Origin: Flavobacterium sp. 1355
GTDB taxonomy: Bacteria > Bacteroidota > Bacteroidia > Flavobacteriales > Flavobacteriaceae
Length of the DNA: 64,000 nucleotides
Direction of reading: 5' to 3'
NCBI RefSeq assembly: GCF_017833415.1
Contig: NZ_JAFICC010000013.1
Span: 1 to 64,000 of the forward strand
Below, piece by piece: positions 8,731-18,436 of the stretch (its first letter is position 1; each line of letters opens with the position of its first letter). A program made the position numbers and the translations under genes. Under the pieces are notes generated by a model. It was not told the origin of the DNA. It worked only from the letters and a program-made list of their open reading frames with translations, and did not search any database.

Positions 8731-10719
8731 ATGTTAGAAGAAAAGAATGACAACCTGCAGGAAGCAGACGGAAAATTAGAAATCGAAATTAATAATTCGA
8801 GTCAAGAGAATGTTATTGAAGAATCGAATTCTGTAGCGACAGCAGAAAGTTTAGTTTCAAATGATGAAAGTGAACAGGAAAATCTTCCTGCTCAGGAAGC
8901 TGATCATCAGGAAGCTTTGGATGCGATAACCAATTCGAATGCTGAAGAAAGTGAAGATGAAACGCTAAAAGAGCGCCATGACATTCCTATGCAGGATTAT
9001 GATACTTTTTCTTTAGATGCGCTTGTTGATGAATTAAAAAAACTTATAAGCACAGATAAGGTAATGTCTGTAAAAGGGCATATTGAAGAAATTAAAAAAT
9101 CATTTTTACTACAATACAATCATCTTATAGAGGAAAAAAGAGAAGAATTCAATGCTTCTAATCAGGACCCAAATGAAGAATTTGAATATCATTCTCCTTT
9201 AAAATCAAAATTTGATGAATATTATAATGTTTTCAGAGAAAAAAGGAATGAACACTTTAAACATCTGCAAACCAATTTAAAATCTAATTTAGAAGTTCGG
9301 CTTGCCATTGTCGAAGAGCTAAAAGAACTTATAAATCCGCAGGAAAACATTAAAGATACTCTTAAACATTTTAATGAATTAAGAGAAAGATGGAAAAATG
9401 CAGGTTCTATTCCAAAAGACAAATACAATCATGTTTGGAATAACTATCATTTTCATGTAGAGAATTTCTATGATTATCTGCATTTAGACCGTGAAGCAAG
9501 GGATTTAGATTTTAAATACAATCTTGAACAAAAGCAAAAAATCATTACTCGTGTTGAAGAACTGGTAAATGAAACTGATATCAGTAAAGCTTTTAGAGAA
9601 CTTCAGGATTTACACCGAATCTGGAAAGAAGATATTGGACCGGTTTCTAAAGAACATCGCGATACTATCTGGAATAAATTTAGCGAACTGACTAAAAAAA
9701 TCCATGATAAAAGAGAAGTGCTGTTTGAAAGCCAAAGAGTTAATGAGCATGAAAATCTAAAAGCAAAAAAAGAAATAATTGCCAAACTTGAAGTTCTTGG
9801 AACCGAGAAAGTGAACTCTCACTCTCAATGGCTTGTACAAATAGAAAAAGTTGAAGCATTACGAAATGAGTTTTTTGCGGCAGGAAAAGTTCCTTCTGAT
9901 GTAAATGAAGAAACCTGGGCTGCCTTTAAAACTGCTGTAAGAAACTTTAATTCATTTAAAAATTCGTTTTATAAAGACATTAAAAAGGATCAGAACGATA
10001 ATTTAAATAAAAAAATGGCATTGGTTGCCAAGGCAAAAGAATTACAGGAAAGTACAGATTTTGGTTCTACTACTCCAATTATGAAGCAAATTCAGGAGGA
10101 ATGGAAACAAATTGGTCATGTACCTAAAAAATATTCTGATAAAATCTGGAAAGAATTTAAAGATGCATGCAACCATTACTTTGATAAGCTAAAAGAACAT
10201 AAATCTGAGGAGAATGTCGAGGAAGTAGCTTCTTTTGACAACAAAAAAGCATACTTAGAAACCTTAAGAGCGTTTCAGCTTACCGGCGATCACAAAACAG
10301 ATTTAGATGCTATAAAAGCACATATCGAAACCTGGAAAGGTTTTGGAAAAGTTCCGTTTGCAAGACGTCACATCGAAGGTAAATTCAATAAAATACTGGA
10401 TGCCCTTTTTGAAAAGTTAAGTCTTAGTAAAAAAGAAACTGAAATGATGCGTTTTTCTAACCGAATAGATTCTTTGTCTGATAGTAATGATACACGCAAA
10501 TTAGATAATGAAAAAATATTCCTGATGCGTAAAATTGAGGAAGTTCAAAATGAAATCTTCCAGTTAGAAAACAATATTCAGTTTTTTACCAATACCAAAA
10601 ACGCTAAAAAAGAGAATTCTATAGTTCTTGAAGTTCGCAAAAATATTGCAATTCACAAGGAAAGTCTTGAGGTTTGGAAGGATAAATTAAGACAATTGAG
10701 AAACTTAGGTCAGGAATAA
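8731..10719 (+). CDS. DUF349-repeat coiled-coil protein
   Basis: A 662-residue cytosolic protein with no signal peptide. The first ~100 residues are strongly acidic and low-complexity (Glu, Asp, Asn, Ser). The remainder contains five recognisable DUF349 helical repeats, each with a W-K-x-G-x-(V/I)-P signature: RWKNAGSIPKDKYNHVW, IWKEDIGPVSKEHRD, FFAAGKVPSDVNEETW, EWKQIGHVPKKYSDKIW and TWKGFGKVPFARRHIEG. It ends in a coiled coil (from about residue 590). DUF349 proteins are widespread in Bacteroidota and Actinobacteria and their role is not established. It is monocistronic, and a hairpin terminator follows at 10800. Confidence 0.85.
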   Translation: MLEEKNDNLQEADGKLEIEINNSSQENVIEESNSVATAESLVSNDESEQENLPAQEADHQEALDAITNSNAEESEDETLKERHDIPMQDYDTFSLDALVDELKKLISTDKVMSVKGHIEEIKKSFLLQYNHLIEEKREEFNASNQDPNEEFEYHSPLKSKFDEYYNVFREKRNEHFKHLQTNLKSNLEVRLAIVEELKELINPQENIKDTLKHFNELRERWKNAGSIPKDKYNHVWNNYHFHVENFYDYLHLDREARDLDFKYNLEQKQKIITRVEELVNETDISKAFRELQDLHRIWKEDIGPVSKEHRDTIWNKFSELTKKIHDKREVLFESQRVNEHENLKAKKEIIAKLEVLGTEKVNSHSQWLVQIEKVEALRNEFFAAGKVPSDVNEETWAAFKTAVRNFNSFKNSFYKDIKKDQNDNLNKKMALVAKAKELQESTDFGSTTPIMKQIQEEWKQIGHVPKKYSDKIWKEFKDACNHYFDKLKEHKSEENVEEVASFDNKKAYLETLRAFQLTGDHKTDLDAIKAHIETWKGFGKVPFARRHIEGKFNKILDALFEKLSLSKKETEMMRFSNRIDSLSDSNDTRKLDNEKIFLMRKIEEVQNEIFQLENNIQFFTNTKNAKKENSIVLEVRKNIAIHKESLEVWKDKLRQLRNLGQE

Positions 10720-10746
10720 GTTGATTCATAATTTTGGCCAATAATT

Positions 10747-10924
10747 GTCAGGTTGAGCGGAGTCGAAACCCACGAAACGTTAGCCGAAACATTAAATACA
10801 AAAGCTGTAATGGAAAATTTTCATTACAGCTTTTATATTTAGTAACATATTTTAATCAAAGACAACGGAATTTTGTTTGGAATATTTTCCAATAGCAACG
10901 GGCTTCGACTCCGCTCAGCATGAC
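10747..10924. repeat. Family A intergenic palindrome, long-spaced
   Basis: Arms at 10747-10771 (GTCAGGTTGAGCGGAGTCGA...) and 10900-10924 are reverse complements at 22 of 25 positions. The core is TGAGCGGAGTCGAA / TTCGACTCCGCTCA. They enclose a separate terminator hairpin. Similar arms recur at 31796, 38029 and 42475 in this window. Together with the terminator they fill most of the 332-bp gap before the OsmC-like gene. Confidence 0.85.
10800..10834 (+). terminator. Terminator after the DUF349 gene
   Basis: A near-perfect symmetric hairpin has left arm AAAAGCTGTAATG and right arm CATTACAGCTTTT, with an AT-rich loop and T-rich 3' side. It lies 80 bp past the DUF349 stop, inside the family A element. 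Confidence 0.7.
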
Positions 10925-11008
10925 GAATCTGAACTGTAGATAAGGCTATAAACCCCCAAACTTAACATTGTAACAAAATTCTATAAAACTATTCTGCAAA
11001 ATATTGAT

Positions 11009-11016
11009 TATATTTG
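11009..11016 (+). promoter_or_regulatory. -7 element for the OsmC-like gene
   Basis: TATATTTG matches TAnnTTTG exactly and lies 35 nt before the ATG at 11052. No clear -33 TTG is present at 17-23 nt upstream. Confidence 0.5.
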
Positions 11017-11051
11017 AGTATCAAAAGGTTATAAACTTAATATCTTAGAAT

Positions 11052-11471
11052 ATGAAATTTACTAGAAAAGCAAATGCCAACTGGAAAGGAACCGGTATGG
11101 AAGGTACAGGAAAAATCAGCACACAAAGTACCACTTTAGACAATGCGCAATTATCATTTAAAACAAGATTTGCTGACGGCGTAGGAACCAATCCTGAAGA
11201 ATTAGTTGCTGCAGCTCACTCAGGCTGTTTTACGATGCAATTAAGTTTTTTACTAAATGAAGGAGGCTTTACTGCAGATGATTTAACCACAGAAGCTACA
11301 GTTACATTTGAAGACGGAACGATAACTTTGATACATTTAGATTTAAAAGGAAAAGTACCTTCAATTTCTGCAGAAGAATTTGAGAAGACAGCAGCAAAAG
11401 CAAAAGAAATCTGTCCGATCTCTAAATTATTAAATACAACTATTACCTTATCTGCTACTTTATTAAGCTAA
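11052..11471 (+). CDS. OsmC/Ohr-family thiol peroxidase
   Basis: Small cytosolic peroxidase of the OsmC/Ohr superfamily, which reduces organic hydroperoxides with a pair of cysteines. The two redox cysteines are in the expected contexts: Cys59 in AAHSGCFTMQLSF and Cys121 in KEICPISKLL. Thr/Glu/Arg positions of the N-terminal beta layer are present (KTRFADGVGTNPEEL). At 139 residues it is full length. The Cys59 context (AHSGCF) is the OsmC-type form. It is single, with its own -7 element and a strong bidirectional terminator behind it, shared with the convergent TPR gene. Confidence 0.92.
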   Translation: MKFTRKANANWKGTGMEGTGKISTQSTTLDNAQLSFKTRFADGVGTNPEELVAAAHSGCFTMQLSFLLNEGGFTADDLTTEATVTFEDGTITLIHLDLKGKVPSISAEEFEKTAAKAKEICPISKLLNTTITLSATLLS

Positions 11472-11490
11472 ATAAAATTATAAGGCATAA

Positions 11491-11527
11491 AAAAAACCAA
11501 GACTAATTAGCCTTGGTTTTTTTATGC
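11491..11527. terminator. Bidirectional terminator between convergent genes
   Basis: Hairpin AAAACCAAG-loop-CTTGGTTTTTTT, with A- and T-runs on both sides, lies between the OsmC-like gene (plus) and the TPR gene (minus). It can end both transcripts. Confidence 0.85.
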
Positions 11528-11539
11528 TTTATTTTCAGA

Positions 11540-12808
11540 TTACATTCTTGCTTTTAACTCTTTAGCCTCAGCAGTCATCTCTAGTGCTTTATAAACACCT
11601 AATAACGTTTTAGAAACATCTTCGTTTTTAGGATCAAGTTCGTTAGCCTTTTTAAGATAAGGAATCACTCCTTTAAATACATTTTCTCTCTGAGCTTTCA
11701 AAACATCATAACGTTTCATGTCTTTTGCAGAAGTACCCAATTTGTTCATTTCATCAATGATTGGTTTTTCAGCTTCTAACTTTAATGCAGCAAGGTTTAA
11801 GTATGCATTTGTATAATTAGGATTGATTTCGATAGCTTTTAAATAATATTTTTCAGCATCTGCATTGTTTTTTGAGTTAGCACTAATTACTCCTAAATTA
11901 AATACTAAATCAGCATTGTTTGGGTCTTTTTGTAAAGCCTCACCAACTAATTTTTTGTATGTTTCAAAATCTTTAGATTCAAGGTATAAATTTGCCTCTG
12001 AAAGAATCAAAGAAGAATCTTCCGGATTAGTTTTACGTGCATCTGCGATAGCTTTTTTAGCATCTTCTATACGGCCTTTCTGAACTAAAATCAAAGCAAG
12101 ATTTTTATAGATCTCACCTCTTTTAGAAGGAATAGCTTCTGTTTTTGGTTTTTCGTGAGTTCCTAATTTGACAGCCAAATCTCTTTCTTTAGCATTATTA
12201 AAACCGTCTTCATTTTGAGTAGCCTTGTTAATAGCTGTGTAGCTAGTACCTTTTCCTGAGTAGTTAAGTTTTTTTAACTCTTCATACATAGGAAGTGCAG
12301 TATCATAATCCTGAGCATTTACTGCAGTAGAAGCTGCATAATACAAGTTAATTGTATCATTTTTATCCAATGTATAAGCATCATACAACTTTTTAGCTCC
12401 TTCAGAATGTTTGTTTGCCTGTGTATCTGCAATTGCTGAGTTAATCAGCTTTCCTTTAATATCTGTAATTGAAGTAGCAGCCTGAGTGGAATATTTTTGT
12501 TTTCCTGATGTTTTTTCAACTTCAATTAATTTTTTATAGCTTTCTGCAGCAAGTGACAGATTTTTGCTTTCATCTACTTTTTTAGTAGCCAAATCCAAAT
12601 AAGCATTTCCCTGAACAAAATAATATTGAGCTTGTTCTGTATCTTTTGCATTTACAATAAGATTCTCTGCATCTTTTAATTGTGAAATTGCACCCTGAGC
12701 ATCTCCGCTTTTTAATGCTTTTTCAGCACCTTTAATTTGATCTTTCTGAGCAAAAGTAGCTACTGAAATCAAGAATGCTGATGCTAGTATTACATATTTA
12801 CTTTTCAT
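11540..12808 (-). CDS. Exported TPR protein downstream of gyrA
   Basis: TPR protein of about 422 residues with a signal peptide (MKSKYVILASAFLISVATFA, cut after AFA), hence periplasmic. TPR units are readable at the N-terminal part (around AISQLKDAENLI) and clearly at the C-terminal half (NADLVFNLGVISANSKNNAD, TNAYLNLAALKLE). I place the start at the ATG at 12808. A TTG three codons upstream (12817) would only add MNI. It follows gyrA on the same strand after 44 nt with no terminator between, so it may be read from the gyrA transcript. No enzymatic motif is seen, and the role is unknown. Confidence 0.8.
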   Translation of the reverse strand: MKSKYVILASAFLISVATFAQKDQIKGAEKALKSGDAQGAISQLKDAENLIVNAKDTEQAQYYFVQGNAYLDLATKKVDESKNLSLAAESYKKLIEVEKTSGKQKYSTQAATSITDIKGKLINSAIADTQANKHSEGAKKLYDAYTLDKNDTINLYYAASTAVNAQDYDTALPMYEELKKLNYSGKGTSYTAINKATQNEDGFNNAKERDLAVKLGTHEKPKTEAIPSKRGEIYKNLALILVQKGRIEDAKKAIADARKTNPEDSSLILSEANLYLESKDFETYKKLVGEALQKDPNNADLVFNLGVISANSKNNADAEKYYLKAIEINPNYTNAYLNLAALKLEAEKPIIDEMNKLGTSAKDMKRYDVLKAQRENVFKGVIPYLKKANELDPKNEDVSKTLLGVYKALEMTAEAKELKARM

Positions 12809-12852
12809 AATATTCAATTTGTATTTAATTTTAATTATAGTGGTTTTTATTC

Positions 12853-15492
12853 TTATTCTTCAGATTCTTCTTCAGAATCGTTTTCGTCTTCTTCCGGAAC
12901 ATCATCAGCATCATCGTCGTCATCTTCGACTACACCATCATCTTCAAGAACTTCCAAATCTGGTTTTATTCTTTCAATGGCAGATTCAATAACATTACCA
13001 TCTTCATCAACAACAACTTCTTCTGCTTCGTCTTTCATTACTTTAGTAACTGCAGCGATAGAATCTTTTCCTTTCAGGTTAATTAATCTTACACCCTGAG
13101 TAGCACGACCCATTACACGAAGATCTTCAATTGCCATTCTGATTGTTAATCCTGATTTATTGATAATCATTAAATCGTCAGAATCTGTTACAGCATTAAT
13201 CGAGATTAATTTTCCTGTTTTTTCCGTGATATTAAGTGTTTTTACACCTTTTCCTCCACGGTTTGTAATTCTGTAAACATCTTCTCCATCGTCATCTACC
13301 AATTTAGTACGTTTACCGTAACCATTTTCAGTAACTACCAAAATCTGAGAATCTGTAACATCATTTTTACCTACAGTAACCATACCAATTACTTCATCAG
13401 TATCATCTTTTAAGGTAATTCCACGCACTCCTGAAGCTGTTCTTCCCATCGGACGTGTTTTTGTTTCCTCAAAACGAACTAATTTACCAGATTTAACTGC
13501 CAGAATAATTTGGCTTTCCCCATCAGTTAATTTTGCTTCCAGTAATTCATCCCCTTCTTTAATTGTAATAGCAGCAACACCATTTACACGAGGCTTAGAA
13601 TATTTCTCTAAAGAAGTTTTCTTAACCTGGCCTTGTTTGGTTACCATAACAAGATTATGGCTGTTGATGTAATCTTTGTCTTTTAAGTCTTGTGTACAAA
13701 TGAAAGCTTTTACCTTATCATCACTTTCAATGTTCACCAGGTTTTGGATTGCTCTGCCTTTTGCTGTTTTACTTCCTTCCGGAATTTCATAAACACGCAT
13801 CCAGAAACATTTTCCTTTTTGTGTAAAGAACATCATATATTGATGGTTGGTTGCAACGAACATGTGCTCAAGGAAATCCTGATCTCTTGTTCCTGCACTT
13901 TTTTGTCCAACTCCTCCTCTGTTTTGCGTTTTGTATTCTGTTAGGTTTGTACGTTTGATATAACCAGCGTGCGAAATTGTAATAACTACATTTTCATCAG
14001 CAATTAAATCTTCGATACTTACATCTCCACCAGAATATTCAATTTGAGAACGACGGGCATCTCCGTATTTTTCACGGATTTCTTCCAGTTCTTCCTTAAT
14101 TAAAGCTGTTCTTAAATCAACATCTGCCAATAAAGCTTTTAAGTGCTCAATTAACTTCATTAATTCTTCAAACTCAGCTCTTAACTTATCCTGTTCCAGA
14201 CCTGTTAACTGACGCAGACGCATCTCAACAATAGCACGAGCCTGAATGTCTGATAATTTGAATCTTTCGATTAATTTTTCACGAGCTTCTTCGGTATTCT
14301 TAGAACCTCTTATTATAGCGATTACTTCATCAATATTATCAGATGCAATAATTAACCCTTCTAAAATATGAGCTCTTTCTTCTGCCTTGCGCAATTCAAA
14401 CTGCGTTCTGCGAACAACAACATCATGACGGTGCTCAATAAAATAGTGAATCATATCTTTTAGATTCAGCATTTGTGGGCGGCCTTTTACCAATGCAATA
14501 TTATTTACACTGAAAGAAGATTGTAATGAAGTGAATTTATATAAGGTATTCAACACTACGTTTGGTGTAGCATCACGTTTCAGGATATAAACGATACGCA
14601 TACCGTTTCTGTCCGACTCGTCACGAATATTGGCAATGCCTTCAATTTTTTTATCGTTAACTAAATCCGCCGTACGTTTGATCATTTCGGCTTTGTTAAC
14701 CTGATACGGAATTTCAGTAACAATAATACATTCTCTTCCGTCAACTTCTTCAAAACCAACCTTAGCACGCATTACAATACGTCCTCTTCCGGTTTTAAAA
14801 GCTTCGCGAACGCCTTCATAACCATATATTACACCACCGGTTGGAAAATCGGGAGCTTTAATATGTGTCATTAATTCGTCAACTTCAATATCGTTATTAT
14901 CTAAGTACGCTAAAGTACCATTGATAACTTCAGTTAAATTATGAGGAGGCATATTAGTTGCCATACCTACTGCAATACCTGTTGCTCCGTTCACTAACAA
15001 GGTAGGAACTCTTGTAGGCATTACTTTTGGTTCATATAAAGTATCGTCAAAGTTTAGTTGAAAATCAACTGTTTCTTTTTCGATATCTGCCATAATATCT
15101 TCTGAGATTTTACGCATTCTGGCCTCAGTATAACGCATTGCTGCCGGACTGTCACCATCGACAGAACCAAAGTTACCCTGACCATCAACTAATAAATATC
15201 TCATACTCCATTCCTGAGCCATACGCACCATTGCATCATAAACAGAGGTATCTCCGTGCGGGTGGTACTTACCCAGAACCTCTCCTACGATTCTTGCAGA
15301 TTTTTTGTGGGCAGATCTTGATGTTACTCCTAAGTCATACATTCCGTAAAGAACTCTTCGATGCACTGGTTTCAAGCCATCTCTAACATCTGGAAGCGCT
15401 CTCGATACGATTACTGACATCGAATAATCGATGTAAGCTGATTTCATTTCATCTTCTATGTTAATAGGAATTAACTTTTCTCCTTCAGACAT
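12853..15492 (-). CDS. gyrA: DNA gyrase subunit A
   Basis: Breakage-reunion subunit of DNA gyrase (A2B2), which introduces negative supercoils using ATP hydrolysed by GyrB. The catalytic Tyr121 is in AAMRYTEARM. The quinolone-determining region reads HPHGDTSVYD, with Thr82 and Asp86 at the positions of E. coli Ser83 and Asp87. Thr is the usual wild-type residue reported at this position in some Flavobacterium. The GyrA box is present as QNRGGVGQ, and beta-pinwheel blades follow. The tail (last ~30 residues) is almost purely Asp/Glu, as in many GyrA proteins, where the acidic tail modulates supercoiling. At 879 residues it is full length. The 257-bp gap to the divergent clpC gene holds both promoters, but I cannot place them confidently. 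Confidence 0.97.
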   Translation of the reverse strand: MSEGEKLIPINIEDEMKSAYIDYSMSVIVSRALPDVRDGLKPVHRRVLYGMYDLGVTSRSAHKKSARIVGEVLGKYHPHGDTSVYDAMVRMAQEWSMRYLLVDGQGNFGSVDGDSPAAMRYTEARMRKISEDIMADIEKETVDFQLNFDDTLYEPKVMPTRVPTLLVNGATGIAVGMATNMPPHNLTEVINGTLAYLDNNDIEVDELMTHIKAPDFPTGGVIYGYEGVREAFKTGRGRIVMRAKVGFEEVDGRECIIVTEIPYQVNKAEMIKRTADLVNDKKIEGIANIRDESDRNGMRIVYILKRDATPNVVLNTLYKFTSLQSSFSVNNIALVKGRPQMLNLKDMIHYFIEHRHDVVVRRTQFELRKAEERAHILEGLIIASDNIDEVIAIIRGSKNTEEAREKLIERFKLSDIQARAIVEMRLRQLTGLEQDKLRAEFEELMKLIEHLKALLADVDLRTALIKEELEEIREKYGDARRSQIEYSGGDVSIEDLIADENVVITISHAGYIKRTNLTEYKTQNRGGVGQKSAGTRDQDFLEHMFVATNHQYMMFFTQKGKCFWMRVYEIPEGSKTAKGRAIQNLVNIESDDKVKAFICTQDLKDKDYINSHNLVMVTKQGQVKKTSLEKYSKPRVNGVAAITIKEGDELLEAKLTDGESQIILAVKSGKLVRFEETKTRPMGRTASGVRGITLKDDTDEVIGMVTVGKNDVTDSQILVVTENGYGKRTKLVDDDGEDVYRITNRGGKGVKTLNITEKTGKLISINAVTDSDDLMIINKSGLTIRMAIEDLRVMGRATQGVRLINLKGKDSIAAVTKVMKDEAEEVVVDEDGNVIESAIERIKPDLEVLEDDGVVEDDDDDADDVPEEDENDSEEESEE

Positions 15493-15749
15493 AAGTTGTT
15501 ATGTTTAATAATTATATTAGTTTCAAAGCGTGCCAAGATACGTTTTTTTGAAATTTTTTCAGCTATTTACTTACACTTATTTCAATGATTTATTAACAAC
15601 ATTTTTTGGTCTTTTAGTTAATAAATTAAGCGTTTTTTAACGCTTTTATTGTTATTTTTTTTGTCTATTAGCTGTCAGGAGATATTGAAGGGTACGGTTT
15701 TTGTTTTTGAAACTGTAAATCATTAAATTTACTATATCAATTATATATT

Positions 15750-18296
15750 ATGGATGATAATTTTTCACCAAGAGTAAAAGATGTTATTACCTACAGTAAA
15801 GAGGAAGCCTTACGTTTGGGCCACGACTTTATTGGTACTGAACATCTAATGTTGGGCATTTTAAGAGATGGTAACGGAAAAGCTATTCATATACTTAATA
15901 ACCTGGCAGTCGATTTAGATCATTTGCGCAGAAAAGTAGAAATACTGAGTCCTGCTAATCTGGGCGTAGAAATAAATGCCGAAAAGAAAAACCTTCACCT
16001 TACCCGACAGGCCGAAAGAGCCCTGAAGACCACTTTTCTCGAAGCTAAAGTATTTCAAAGCTCATCAATTAGTACGGCGCACCTGCTATTATGTATCTTA
16101 CGCAACGAAAACGATCCAACAACCAAGCTGTTGAATAAACTAAAAATAGATTATGACATAGCTAAAGAACAATATTTAAACATGACGCCAAACGAAGAAG
16201 AATTCTTAGAAAACTTGCCAAGAAACGAATCATACAACGATGATTCAGGACAAGATGACAGTCTTAAAGAGAGTAGTTTTAATAATCCCGCCAATAAGTC
16301 AAACAAAAAATCTAAAACTCCGGTGTTAGATAATTTTGGGAGAGATTTAACAGAAATGGCCGAGGAAGGAAAACTGGATCCTGTTGTAGGACGCGAAAAA
16401 GAAATTGAACGTGTTTCTCAAATTTTAAGCCGTAGAAAAAAGAACAACCCACTCCTTATCGGAGAACCTGGTGTTGGTAAATCTGCAATTGCAGAAGGAT
16501 TGGCATTGCGCATAATCCAGAAAAAAGTATCACGTATTCTTTTCAACAAACGTGTGGTAACTTTAGATCTTGCCAGTTTAGTAGCAGGAACAAAATACCG
16601 CGGTCAGTTTGAAGAGAGAATGAAAGCTGTAATGAACGAGCTTGAAAAAAATGATGATATTATTTTATTTATTGACGAAATTCACACTATTGTAGGTGCT
16701 GGCGGAGCAACAGGTTCACTTGATGCTTCCAATATGTTCAAACCTGCTTTGGCAAGAGGCGAAATCCAATGTATTGGTGCAACAACTCTTGATGAATACA
16801 GACAATATATAGAGAAAGATGGTGCATTAGAAAGACGTTTCCAAAAAGTAATTGTTGAACCGACTTCTGTTGAAGAAACTATTGCGATTTTGAATAACGT
16901 AAAAGACAAATATGAAGATCACCATAATGTAACTTACACTCAGGAAGCAATTGAAGCGTGTGTTAAATTAACAAACAGATATATGTCTGAGCGTTTTTTA
17001 CCGGACAAAGCTATCGATGCAATGGATGAAGCAGGGTCTCGTGTACACATTACCAATATTGATGTCCCAAAACAAATCTTAGATTTAGAGCGTCAGTTAG
17101 AAGAAGTTCGTGAGCTTAAAAATATGGTTGTTAAAAAACAAAAATATGAAGAAGCTGCCAAACTTCGCGATGATGAAAAACGCATTGAGAAAGATCTAGC
17201 TGTTGCTCAGGAACAATGGGAAGAAGATTCTAAAAACAACCGTATCGAAGTTACAGAAGATAATGTAGCTGATGTTGTTTCTATGATGACCGGAATACCA
17301 GTAAACAGAATTGCACAAACAGAAAGCAACAAACTGGCCAAATTACCTGAATTGATTCAGAATAAAGTAATCGGTCAAAATGAAGCTGTATTGAAAATTG
17401 CACGTTCTATACAACGCAACAGAGCCGGGCTTAAAGATCCTAACAAACCAATTGGTTCGTTTATTTTCTTAGGTCAGACCGGAGTTGGAAAAACACAATT
17501 GGCGAAAGTTTTAGCAAAAGAATTATTTGATTCTGAGGATGCATTAGTTCGTATCGACATGAGTGAATACATGGAGAAATTTGCAATCTCCCGTTTAGTT
17601 GGAGCGCCTCCGGGATATGTTGGTTATGAAGAAGGCGGTCAGCTGACAGAAAAAGTTCGCAGAAAACCATATTGTGTTGTGCTTTTAGACGAAATTGAAA
17701 AAGCGCATCCGGATGTATTCAACATGATGCTTCAGGTTTTGGATGATGGATATTTGACAGATAGTTTGGGTCGTAAAATTGATTTTAAAAACACTATCAT
17801 TATCATGACTTCGAATGTTGGAGCCCGTCAGTTGAAAGACTTCGGACAAGGCGTAGGATTCGGAACTGCTGCAAAAGTAGCTCAGGCCGATGAGAACTCA
17901 AAAAGTATCATCGAAAATGCATTGAAGAAAACTTTTGCTCCAGAATTCCTAAACAGAATTGATGATGTAATTGTATTTAACAGTTTAGAAAAATCTGATA
18001 TTGATTTAATTATCGAAATTGAACTTAAAAAACTATACTCTCGTATTGCTGAATTAGGTTACAACTTACGTCTTACTGATAGAGCTAAAGCTTTTATCGC
18101 AGAGAAAGGTTTTGACAGACAATTTGGAGCAAGACCTCTAAAAAGAGCAATTCAGAAATATGTTGAAGATTTGTTAGCCGAAGAAATTATCACTTCTAAA
18201 ATTCATTCAGGTGACGAAATCTTAATGGACCTAAAAGACGATTCTCAGGAACTTTCAGTAGAAATACACAAAGCCGAAGAGCCGACAAATCAATAA
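15750..18296 (+). CDS. clpC: ATP-dependent Clp protease ATPase subunit ClpC
   Basis: AAA+ unfoldase of the ClpC (class I Clp/Hsp100) type that feeds proteins to ClpP. In order it has two Clp N-terminal repeats (about 1-150), AAA+ module 1 with Walker A GEPGVGKS at 238-245 and Walker B ILFIDEIHTI, a UVR-type mid-domain motif (KYEEAAKLRDDEKRIEKDL), and AAA+ module 2 with Walker A GQTGVGKT near 575 and Walker B VVLLDEIEKAHP. The Clp C-terminal D2-small domain follows. The UVR motif separates ClpC from ClpA and ClpB. Length 848 is normal. The gene is divergent from gyrA and ends in a clean terminator. Confidence 0.96.
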   Translation: MDDNFSPRVKDVITYSKEEALRLGHDFIGTEHLMLGILRDGNGKAIHILNNLAVDLDHLRRKVEILSPANLGVEINAEKKNLHLTRQAERALKTTFLEAKVFQSSSISTAHLLLCILRNENDPTTKLLNKLKIDYDIAKEQYLNMTPNEEEFLENLPRNESYNDDSGQDDSLKESSFNNPANKSNKKSKTPVLDNFGRDLTEMAEEGKLDPVVGREKEIERVSQILSRRKKNNPLLIGEPGVGKSAIAEGLALRIIQKKVSRILFNKRVVTLDLASLVAGTKYRGQFEERMKAVMNELEKNDDIILFIDEIHTIVGAGGATGSLDASNMFKPALARGEIQCIGATTLDEYRQYIEKDGALERRFQKVIVEPTSVEETIAILNNVKDKYEDHHNVTYTQEAIEACVKLTNRYMSERFLPDKAIDAMDEAGSRVHITNIDVPKQILDLERQLEEVRELKNMVVKKQKYEEAAKLRDDEKRIEKDLAVAQEQWEEDSKNNRIEVTEDNVADVVSMMTGIPVNRIAQTESNKLAKLPELIQNKVIGQNEAVLKIARSIQRNRAGLKDPNKPIGSFIFLGQTGVGKTQLAKVLAKELFDSEDALVRIDMSEYMEKFAISRLVGAPPGYVGYEEGGQLTEKVRRKPYCVVLLDEIEKAHPDVFNMMLQVLDDGYLTDSLGRKIDFKNTIIIMTSNVGARQLKDFGQGVGFGTAAKVAQADENSKSIIENALKKTFAPEFLNRIDDVIVFNSLEKSDIDLIIEIELKKLYSRIAELGYNLRLTDRAKAFIAEKGFDRQFGARPLKRAIQKYVEDLLAEEIITSKIHSGDEILMDLKDDSQELSVEIHKAEEPTNQ

Positions 18297-18325
18297 ATTA
18301 CTTAAAATTTATAACAAAAATAAAG

Positions 18326-18364
18326 TACCCGTTACGTTTTCATAACATAACGGGTATTTTTTTT
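18326..18364 (+). terminator. Terminator after clpC
   Basis: Stem TACCCGTTA (18326-18334) pairs with TAACGGGTA (18348-18356), followed by a run of 8 T. It is 30 bp past the clpC stop. Confidence 0.9.
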
Positions 18365-18436
18365 GCGGAAATTAGTATCTTTAGTAAAAGCAAATAGCTA
18401 CTTTTGAATTTAAAAATTTATAATAAAAAACAATAT

